This document shows, in pieces, positions 31,363 through 36,453 of a stretch of DNA of 36,453 bases. Below the pieces are notes generated by a model that was not told the origin of the DNA, ran no database searches, and saw only the letters and a program-made list of their open reading frames with translations. Numbering within the stretch: the first letter of the stretch is position 1; each line of letters starts with the position of its first letter. A program made the position numbers and the translations under genes. This DNA is from Steroidobacteraceae bacterium (GTDB lineage: Bacteria; Pseudomonadota; Gammaproteobacteria; Steroidobacterales; Steroidobacteraceae): positions 1 to 36,453 of the forward strand of contig JAENJD010000003.1 of assembly GCA_016844605.1 (NCBI GenBank), given 5' to 3'.

Positions 31363-32430
31363 TCAGTCGCGCAGATTCAAGGCGGAACTCAGCATCCGTG
31401 CCGCGATATCCACCAGCGGGATCACGCGCTCATAGGCCATGCGTGTCGGCCCGATCACGCCCAGGACGCCGACCACGCGGTCATCCTGCGTGTACGGCGC
31501 CGCGACCACGCTGCAATCGTCCAGGATCGTGTAGCCCGACTCATGCCCGATAAAAATCTGCACGCCCTCGCCATGCAGGCTCTGGTCCAGCAGGTGCAGG
31601 ATGTCGCGCTTTTCGTTGAATGCCTCGAACAGCCGGCGCAGCCGGTCCACATTCGAGAGTTCCGCGAGGCCCATCAGGTTGGTCTCACCGGCGATCACCA
31701 TGTCGGCCTCGCCATCGCCGGGATGAATCGCGAATGCGCGCTGTGCCAGCGTGATCGCATCCGTCATCAGTCGATTCATCTGCTCACGGGTCTCCTGCAG
31801 CTGCGTGACCAACTGGGTTCGAACGCCTGCTAGCTCCTGGCCGCGGAACTGGTCATTCAGGTAGGCACCGGCGCGGCGGAGTTCATCGGGCGGGAAAAAC
31901 CGGTCGAGTTGCAGGACGCGGTTCTGCACCTCGCGTCCATTGACGACCAGGATCGCCAGCACGCGATTGCCCGAGAGCCCGACGAATTCAATCTGCGAAA
32001 GCGAAGCATGCGTCTCGCGCGGCACCGTCACGACACCCGCGAGATGGGTCAGGCCCGAGACCAGTTGCGATGCGGCCGTGACAAGCGCCTTCGGATCACC
32101 GGCCCTCAATTCCAGCTTGCGCCGCAGTTCGGCAATTTCCGCCATGCCCGGCGGCTGGTAACGCAGCATTGTGTTGACGAACAGGCGATAGCCCTTGTCG
32201 GTCGGAATGCGGCCGGCGGAGGTATGCGGCGAGCTGACGAAGCCGTGCTCCTCCAGATCCGCCATGACATTCCGGATCGTCGCCGCGCTCAAGCTGAGCC
32301 CCGACTCACGGGACAGGGTCCGCGATCCGACAGGCTCGCCTTCGCGGATATAGCATTCGATCAGCGTGCGCAGCAGCAGTTGCGCACGGTCATTCGGCGG
32401 TTCCTCGACACCACGCGCCTGTTCTGTCAT
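31363..32430 (-). CDS. hrcA: heat-inducible transcription repressor HrcA
   Basis: HrcA binds CIRCE operators and represses chaperone genes; heat titrates it through GroEL. The 355-aa product has an N-terminal winged helix (about 15-85) with EPVGSRTLSRESGLSLSAATIRNVMADLEEHGF and SPHTSAGRIPTDKGYR, followed by a GAF-like domain with IGHESGYTILDDCSVVAAPY and VGVLGVIGPTRMAYERVIPLV. It is the first gene of hrcA-grpE-dnaK-dnaJ and has a CIRCE-like operator over its promoter 51 bp upstream, so it should control itself and the operon. The start ATG lacks a good ribosome binding site. Confidence 0.98.
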   Translation of the reverse strand: MTEQARGVEEPPNDRAQLLLRTLIECYIREGEPVGSRTLSRESGLSLSAATIRNVMADLEEHGFVSSPHTSAGRIPTDKGYRLFVNTMLRYQPPGMAEIAELRRKLELRAGDPKALVTAASQLVSGLTHLAGVVTVPRETHASLSQIEFVGLSGNRVLAILVVNGREVQNRVLQLDRFFPPDELRRAGAYLNDQFRGQELAGVRTQLVTQLQETREQMNRLMTDAITLAQRAFAIHPGDGEADMVIAGETNLMGLAELSNVDRLRRLFEAFNEKRDILHLLDQSLHGEGVQIFIGHESGYTILDDCSVVAAPYTQDDRVVGVLGVIGPTRMAYERVIPLVDIAARMLSSALNLRD

Positions 32431-32480
32431 AACTATTTGTTAATCAAGGAAATTAGTAATCCGGGCCGTCGGGAACCTGA

Positions 32481-32509
32481 AACTAGCAATCGACCTTGCC
32501 GAGTGTCAA
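32481..32509 (-). promoter_or_regulatory. sigma-70 promoter of the hrcA-grpE-dnaK-dnaJ operon
   Basis: On the minus strand a consensus -35 TTGACA (32509-32504) is followed by a 17-bp spacer and CTAGTT (32486-32481). Read one base later, TGCTAGTTT fits an extended -10. Start of transcription would be near 32474, leaving a leader of about 43 nt before the hrcA ATG. The CIRCE operator covers it almost completely. No sigma-32 type promoter (CTTGAA/CCCCAT) is evident. Confidence 0.7.
32483..32509. promoter_or_regulatory. CIRCE-like HrcA operator
   Basis: CTAGCAATC, nine bases, then GAGTGTCAA matches the CIRCE consensus TTAGCACTC-N9-GAGTGCTAA at 14 of 18 arm positions with the exact 9-bp spacer. 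It lies immediately upstream of hrcA and overlaps the -35 and -10 boxes, so bound HrcA would block RNA polymerase. The mismatches lie at arm positions 1 and 7 on the left and 6 and 7 on the right and may weaken binding. Confidence 0.85.
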
Positions 32510-32545
32510 GGAGCATTTGCATCCACGCGGCGGTCGTCTGGCCCA

Positions 32546-32561
32546 CACGCGCTCGCGCGTG
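32546..32561. repeat. 16-bp palindrome upstream of nadK
   Basis: CACGCGCTCGCGCGTG has 7-bp arms around TC and ends 20 bp before the nadK ATG. It lies in the 151-bp divergent region between hrcA and nadK. It could be an operator or a leader hairpin for nadK. GC-rich palindromes arise easily by chance in this genome, so weight is low. Confidence 0.35.
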
Positions 32562-32581
32562 CTAAAAGGTCGCAAAACCAG

Positions 32582-33481
32582 ATGAATAAACGCTTCTCCC
32601 GGATCGCACTGGTTGGCAAGGTCGAGGACGCCCGCGTGGCGGATTCGATGGTGACTCTTGCGCGCCACCTGCGGTCGCGCGGCCTCGTGGTGCTGGTCGA
32701 CGCAAGCAGCACGGTGGGCGACCTGCCCGGGGATGTCGAACGCAGGCGGATCGATGAGCTTGCCGGGGATGCAGACCTGATCGTCGCAATCGGCGGTGAC
32801 GGAACGATGCTTTTCGCTGCGCAACTAGCGATCGGGCGTGATATCCCGCTGCTCGGGATCAATCGCGGGCGCCTCGGATTCCTGACCGATGTGTCGCCAG
32901 ACGACATGATCGAGAGCTTCGACTCGGTCCTGCAGGGACGCTACGAAACGGACGCCCGGAATCTCCTCGAAGCCCGGCTGACGCCCGCCAAGGGTCCGCC
33001 TGCAGTCCGCCGCGCGTTGAATGACGTCGTCGTGCAACGCCACGAATCCGGCCGCATGGTCGAGCTGGAAACCTGGATCGACGGCCAGTTCGTCAACAGG
33101 CATGGCGGTGACGGACTCGTGATCGCAAGCTCGACCGGCTCGACCGCCTATGCACTCTCCTGCGGCGGTCCGATCATCCATCCGTCGCTCGATGCGCTCG
33201 TCATCGCGCCGATCTCGCCGCACACGCTCTCCGACCGCCCGATAGTCATCGGCCGCAACAGCCGGGTCGAGGTTCGCCTGGTCGAGCGATCGGGGACCCG
33301 CGCGCAGGTCACCTGTGACGGCATGCTGCTCGGCGACCTGGAAGCCAGTTCGAGTCTCGTGATGGGGCCGGCAGCCGGCAGCATCACGCTGCTGCATCCG
33401 CCCGGCTACGACTACTTCCGGCTGCTGCGCTCGAAGCTGCACTGGGGCCGCAGCGCCCGCAGTGGCCGCATGGAACACTGA
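32582..33481 (+). CDS. nadK: NAD kinase
   Basis: NadK phosphorylates NAD to NADP using ATP. The 299-aa product has the hallmark GGDGT (71-75) with catalytic Asp73, followed by the dinucleotide-binding HGGDGLVIASSTGSTAYALSCGGPI. The conserved C-terminal part is present and the protein ends with a basic tail. Length is close to E. coli NadK (292). It is divergent from hrcA and followed by recN only 1 bp after its stop, so the two form an operon; this nadK-recN order is conserved in many gammaproteobacteria. Confidence 0.97.
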   Translation: MNKRFSRIALVGKVEDARVADSMVTLARHLRSRGLVVLVDASSTVGDLPGDVERRRIDELAGDADLIVAIGGDGTMLFAAQLAIGRDIPLLGINRGRLGFLTDVSPDDMIESFDSVLQGRYETDARNLLEARLTPAKGPPAVRRALNDVVVQRHESGRMVELETWIDGQFVNRHGGDGLVIASSTGSTAYALSCGGPIIHPSLDALVIAPISPHTLSDRPIVIGRNSRVEVRLVERSGTRAQVTCDGMLLGDLEASSSLVMGPAAGSITLLHPPGYDYFRLLRSKLHWGRSARSGRMEH

Positions 33482-33482
33482 G

Positions 33483-35156
33483 TTGCTCGTCCACCTGCAG
33501 ATCCGCGACTTCGCAATCATCGATTCCGTCGAGCTCGAGCTGGCCGGGGGCCTCACGGCCTTCACCGGGGAAACCGGCGCCGGCAAGTCGATCATCGTCG
33601 ATGCGGTCATGCTCGCGATCGGTGGCCGCGCGAGCGCCGAGATGCTGCGCCACGGCGCTGAACGCGCCGAAATAACCGCCACTTTCGACGTGAAGGGAGA
33701 CCAACGCGTGCGGCGCTGGCTCGAAGAGCAATCGCTCGCCGAAGACGGTGGCGAAATTGTGCTGCGCCGCGTGATCGGCCAGGACGGGCGCTCGAGGCAA
33801 TACGTCAACGGCCAGACCCAGTCCACCCAGGCGGTGCGCGAACTGGGCGACTGCCTGATCGACATTCATGGCCAACAGGAATTCCAGTCGCTGGTCCGTC
33901 GCGACATGCAGCGCCAGCTCGTGGACGAGCATGGCGGCCATGGTGCGCTGCAGGACCCGGTACGCACGCTTGCTCTCGAATGGCGGCGCCTGACCGATGA
34001 ACGCGAAACGCTCGCCGAGCTGGCCCGTGACCGCGGTTCGCGCATCGAGCTCTCGCGCTACCAGGTGGGCGAGCTCGAGGCGCTCAATCTCGCCGATGAC
34101 GAAGTCGCGGGACTGCTTGATGAGCGCTTACGCCTTGCCAATCGGGGTCGCCTTGCGGAGGCAGCGCGCAATGCGATTGCGCTCACTTTCGATGGCGACG
34201 GCGCCGATGCGCATGCGCTGACCGCGCGCGCGGTGACCCAGTTGCGCGGTGCAGCGGCTCTCGACGCGCGACTCGCCGAATCATTGCGGATGCTCGAAGA
34301 GGCGGTCATCGGTCTTGGCGAAGCGGGCAGTACGCTTGGCGCCTATCTCGAGGCACTGGACGCCGATCCGGCGCGCCAGGAATTCGTCGAACGGCGGGTC
34401 GCGGCGCTCGAGGACCTCGCGCGCAAGCATCGTGTCCCAGCGGAGCAGCTGCCACGGCAGCTTGAGGATCTGCGCCGGCAGCTCGCGACACTCGAGCAGT
34501 CCGAACTCGCCCTTGGCGACCTCGAACAGCGCATCACAGGAATCCGGGCGCAATACCACGTCGCAGCGAGCGCGCTGTCGACCAGCAGGCGCTCAGCCGC
34601 GAAGCGCCTCGCAAGCGGCGTGACAAGCCTGATGCGCCAGCTCGGCATGCCGGGCGGGCGATTCGAGATCTCGATCGAATCGAATGCGGGAGCCGATCCG
34701 GCGCAGGACGGCGTCGATCGCCTGGAATTCCTCGTGAGCGCCAATCCGGGACAGCCGGTGAAGCCAGTCGCCAAGGTCGCTTCCGGCGGTGAGTTGTCGC
34801 GCATCAGCCTGGCCGTTCAGGTTGCCGCGGCGCACCGGAAGGCCGAGACCTGCATGATCTTCGACGAGGTCGATGCCGGAATCGGTGGCGGTGTCGCGGA
34901 AATCGTCGGGCGCAAGTTGCGCGAACTGACAGACCGCGGCCAGGTGCTGTGCGTGACGCACCTGGCACAGGTCGCAAGCCAGGCCCATCACCAGATGCGC
35001 GTGAACAAACTGACGGACGGCCGCGCCAGCCGCACCATGGTCACGAAGCTGGGCGCCGAAGAACGCGTCGAGGAACTTGCCAGGATGCTGGGCGGCGTCG
35101 AGATCACGCGCAAGGCGCGTGAGCATGCGCGCGAGATGCTGCGGACAGCTGGCTGA
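33483..35156 (+). CDS. recN: DNA repair protein RecN
   Basis: RecN is an SMC-like ATPase acting in double-strand break repair. The 557-aa product has Walker A GETGAGKS (29-36), a long central coiled coil (about 150-370), the ABC signature VASGGELSRISLAVQV and Walker B CMIFDEVDAGIGG. Start is set at TTG 33483, 1 bp after the nadK stop, because LVHLQIRDFAII then lines up with the E. coli start MLAQLTISNFAIV. GTG at 33462 would add seven residues inside nadK. No SOS box is visible upstream because nadK abuts it. Confidence 0.95.
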   Translation: MLVHLQIRDFAIIDSVELELAGGLTAFTGETGAGKSIIVDAVMLAIGGRASAEMLRHGAERAEITATFDVKGDQRVRRWLEEQSLAEDGGEIVLRRVIGQDGRSRQYVNGQTQSTQAVRELGDCLIDIHGQQEFQSLVRRDMQRQLVDEHGGHGALQDPVRTLALEWRRLTDERETLAELARDRGSRIELSRYQVGELEALNLADDEVAGLLDERLRLANRGRLAEAARNAIALTFDGDGADAHALTARAVTQLRGAAALDARLAESLRMLEEAVIGLGEAGSTLGAYLEALDADPARQEFVERRVAALEDLARKHRVPAEQLPRQLEDLRRQLATLEQSELALGDLEQRITGIRAQYHVAASALSTSRRSAAKRLASGVTSLMRQLGMPGGRFEISIESNAGADPAQDGVDRLEFLVSANPGQPVKPVAKVASGGELSRISLAVQVAAAHRKAETCMIFDEVDAGIGGGVAEIVGRKLRELTDRGQVLCVTHLAQVASQAHHQMRVNKLTDGRASRTMVTKLGAEERVEELARMLGGVEITRKAREHAREMLRTAG

Positions 35157-35164
35157 CCGGTCAG
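35153..35164. repeat. 12-bp palindrome holding the recN and fur stop codons
   Basis: CTGACCGGTCAG is a perfect palindrome. The recN TGA (35154-35156) and the fur TGA on the other strand (35163-35161) are mirror images in it, with only 4 bp between the two genes. It is too short for a strong terminator. Confidence 0.5.
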
Positions 35165-35592
35165 ATTCGCTTGCGGCGGTGCGGACAGGCTTCGCGGCGG
35201 CAACGGCCGTAGAGAATCAGGTTGTGTTCCTCGATGTCGAAGCCGAGCCGGCCGGCAACATCCAGTTGCAGGCGCTCGATGCCGCAATCCAGGAACTCCT
35301 CGACCCGGCCACAGTCCATGCAGACGATGTGGTCATGGTGCTCACCCTCATTCAACTCGAATACCGCGGTTCCGCCTTCGAAATGATGGCGCTTGACGAG
35401 CGCCGCCGCCTCGAACTGGGTCAGCACGCGATAGACGGTCGCAAGCCCGATGTCATCACTCTGCTCGAGGAGCGCGCGATAGATGTCCTCGGCCGACAAG
35501 TGCCGGCCGTGACTGCCCGCCAGGATCTCGAGGATCTTGACGCGCGGCAGCGTCACTTTGAGTCCGGCCTTGCGGAGATCGCTGGTTTCCAA
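35161..35592 (-). CDS. fur: ferric uptake regulator Fur
   Basis: Fur is the iron-responsive dimeric repressor of iron-acquisition genes. The 143-aa product has the winged helix with LRKAGLKVTLPRVKILEIL and DIGLATVYRVLTQFEAAALV, the metal site HHFEGGTAVFEL and HHDHIVCMDCGRVEEF, and structural zinc cysteines Cys91/Cys94 plus Cys131/Cys136 near the basic C-terminus. TTG at 35592 is preferred (METSDLRKAGL, GGAG 7 nt upstream); an ATG at 35613 would add seven residues. It is divergent from bamE, a conserved arrangement. Confidence 0.96.
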   Translation of the reverse strand: METSDLRKAGLKVTLPRVKILEILAGSHGRHLSAEDIYRALLEQSDDIGLATVYRVLTQFEAAALVKRHHFEGGTAVFELNEGEHHDHIVCMDCGRVEEFLDCGIERLQLDVAGRLGFDIEEHNLILYGRCRREACPHRRKRI

Positions 35593-35629
35593 GACTGCGC
35601 TCCATCGCCGCATTCCGCAGCGATTCCGC

Positions 35630-35635
35630 TATGAT
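35630..35635 (+). promoter_or_regulatory. possible -10 box of bamE
   Basis: TATGAT lies in the divergent fur-bamE region, about 30 nt of leader before the bamE start. No convincing -35 is seen at 16-18 bp. No clear Fur box is visible here either. Confidence 0.35.
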
Positions 35636-35671
35636 ATGCCCGTTCTGAATTATCGCCCAGGATTCATGACC

Positions 35672-36022
35672 ATGCGACCGTTGCGCCACTTTCCCGCCAT
35701 TGCCGCGACGCTCCTGCTGTCGCTGCTGGCGAGCGCCTGTGTTTATCGCATGGACATCCAGCAAGGCAACCTGCTCGACCCGGAACAGATCGACCAGGTC
35801 GCAGTCGGCATGACCCGCAGCCAGGTGCGATTCCTGCTCGGAACGCCAATGGTCATCGACAGCTTCAATCCGGATCGCTGGGACTATGTGTACCGGCTCC
35901 AGCGCGGTCACGAGCGCAAGGTCGACAAGCACCATCTGGTCGTCTGGTTCGAGGCCGACAAGGTCGCGCGCATCGAGGAGTTGATTCCCGTGCCGCGCAA
36001 AAAATCAGCCACCCCCGCCTGA
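35672..36022 (+). CDS. bamE: outer membrane assembly lipoprotein BamE
   Basis: BamE (SmpA/OmlA) is a lipoprotein of the BAM complex that inserts beta-barrel proteins into the outer membrane. The 116-aa product has a lipoprotein signal (about 1-22) with LLASAC, acylated Cys23, then YRMDIQQGNLLDPEQIDQV and VGMTRSQVRFLLGTPMV, the SmpA/OmlA core, and WDYVYRLQRG. ATG at 35672 has AGGA 9 nt upstream; ATG at 35666 (two extra residues) is also possible. The last 18 bases overlap the end of rnfH on the other strand. Confidence 0.95.
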   Translation: MRPLRHFPAIAATLLLSLLASACVYRMDIQQGNLLDPEQIDQVAVGMTRSQVRFLLGTPMVIDSFNPDRWDYVYRLQRGHERKVDKHHLVVWFEADKVARIEELIPVPRKKSATPA

Positions 36023-36029
36023 TTTTTTT
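35999..36029. terminator. bidirectional terminator-like stem at bamE/rnfH
   Basis: AAAAAATCAG (35999-36008) pairs with CTGATTTTTT (36019-36028) around a 10-base loop. On the plus strand the stem ends in seven T (36023-36029); on the minus strand it ends in six. The stop codon of each convergent gene lies in the stem. The GC part is short (CAG/CTG), so efficiency may be modest. Confidence 0.55.
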
Positions 36030-36319
36030 CCGGTCCTGCCCTGTTTCGCAAGCCGCCTGCGCCGCTCGCGCGGGTCTTCCATCAGCGGTCGCAGCACTTC
36101 CAGGCGATCGCCATCCTGCAGCCGATGATCGTTCTGCACTTCGCGGCCAAAAATGCCGATGCCGCAACCGGTCGCGTCGATGTCCGGGTGCAATGCGAAG
36201 ATCCCGGAACTCAGCAGGGCCTCACCCGCCGTGCTGCCGGCATCCAGTTCGAGTTTCAGCACGGTCTGGCGGCCGGCTTCTGCACAGGCGACCTGGACGC
36301 GGATCCGCTCAGATGCCAC
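36005..36319 (-). CDS. rnfH: RnfH family ubiquitin-like protein
   Basis: This 104-aa product belongs to the RnfH/YfjF (UPF0125) family, a beta-grasp protein usually encoded beside ratA; its function is not settled. It shows ASERIRVQVACAEAG, LDAGSTAGEALLSSG, GIGIFGREVQNDHRLQDGDRLEVLRPL, and a basic tail ending KKSGGGG. GTG at 36319 is chosen for AGGTG 5 nt upstream and family length; it overlaps ratA by 11 nt, indicating coupling. The frame stays open further upstream inside ratA without homology. Confidence 0.92.
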   Translation of the reverse strand: MASERIRVQVACAEAGRQTVLKLELDAGSTAGEALLSSGIFALHPDIDATGCGIGIFGREVQNDHRLQDGDRLEVLRPLMEDPRERRRRLAKQGRTGKKSGGGG

Positions 36320-36453
36320 GAAACACCTGGTGTGCGCGCTTGCCGAAGGCGTCAACCATCTGGTTGCAGATCGCTTCGAACGCCGGTCCCAGTGCAATTG
36401 CGTCGATCAGCCCGTGCGTCTGGAAGCGAACCTGCAGTTCGACCCGCGTGCCA
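36309..36453 (-). CDS. ratA: RatA family protein, C-terminal fragment (cut by window edge)
   Basis: Only the last 47 residues are in the window. They include VELQVRFQTHGLIDAIALGP, then AFEAICNQMVDAFGKRAHQV and FRGI, the C-terminal helix of the START/SRPBCC-fold RatA (also called CoQ-binding Coq10-like or YfjG). RatA is described in E. coli as a ribosome association inhibitor, and related proteins as quinone-binding chaperones; both readings are open. It sits upstream of rnfH, the normal pair. The gene starts beyond the right edge; smpB is usually divergent there. Confidence 0.9.
   Translation of the reverse strand, partial: GTRVELQVRFQTHGLIDAIALGPAFEAICNQMVDAFGKRAHQVFRGI

Noticed and set aside
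32431-32581. Sigma-32 heat-shock promoter before hrcA
   Set aside because: No CTTGAA and CCCCAT pair at the needed spacing; the sigma-70 boxes fit much better.
35593-35671. Fur box in the fur-bamE divergent promoter region
   Set aside because: No stretch resembles GATAATGATAATCATTATC beyond a few A/T-rich bases.

Overview
The window is a dense, high-GC piece of a gammaproteobacterial chromosome, most likely from the Xanthomonadales or a neighbouring early-branching order. The evidence is gene order and content. It carries an hrcA-grpE-dnaK-dnaJ operon with a CIRCE operator (present in Xanthomonas, absent from enterics), separate nuoC and nuoD (fused in E. coli), and the conserved run dnaK-dnaJ-dapB-carA-carB-greA-yhbY-rlmE-ftsH-folP-glmM-tpiA-secG-tRNA-Leu. 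No species can be named from the sequence alone. Almost every gene is core housekeeping. I see no prophage, insertion sequence, CRISPR array, toxin island or biosynthetic cluster, and no gene-free stretch longer than 300 bases; the longest gaps are about 208 bp (carA-dapB) and 151 bp (hrcA-nadK).

Layout from left to right. (1) 5-927: initiator tRNA-fMet with a strong promoter, then two small paralogous secreted proteins of unknown function, each with four conserved cysteines. All are on the minus strand. (2) 949-15098: the complete 14-gene nuoA-N operon on the minus strand, encoding the proton-pumping NADH:quinone oxidoreductase (complex I), with mostly overlapping or nearly abutting genes. 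(3) 15133-21339: a minus-strand block rlmE-ftsH-folP-glmM-tpiA-secG-tRNA-Leu(GAG), separated from nuoA by a probable terminator. It covers rRNA methylation, membrane proteolysis, folate synthesis, cell-wall precursor synthesis, glycolysis and protein export. (4) 21363-26596: yhbY on the plus strand, divergent from rlmE, then greA-carB-carA on the minus strand. (5) 26597-26809: a short intergenic region with a 24-bp-arm perfect inverted repeat and a decayed relative, which look like REP-type palindromes. (6) 26805-32430: the chaperone operon hrcA-grpE-dnaK-dnaJ, followed by dapB, on the minus strand. (7) 32481-36453: nadK-recN on the plus strand, then fur on the minus strand convergent with recN, bamE on the plus strand divergent from fur, and rnfH-ratA on the minus strand convergent with bamE. 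ratA runs off the right edge.

Functionally, the nuo block is one machine. Soluble NuoE-F-G take electrons from NADH, NuoB-C-D-I carry them to quinone, and membrane subunits NuoA-H-J-K-L-M-N pump protons. The heat-shock block is self-regulating: HrcA is the repressor, and its operator lies directly over the only convincing promoter in front of the operon. The edges predict the neighbours. In related genomes tRNA-fMet precedes rimP-nusA-infB, expected beyond the left edge, and ratA is usually next to a divergent smpB, expected beyond the right edge.

The search for an undescribed system gave modest results. The best leads are the four-cysteine secreted protein pair, the REP-like hairpin that supplies the dapB stop codon, a perfect 16-bp palindrome over the -35 of the initiator-tRNA promoter, a non-consensus residue in the GlmM active-site loop, and convergent gene junctions where one inverted repeat contains both stop codons.
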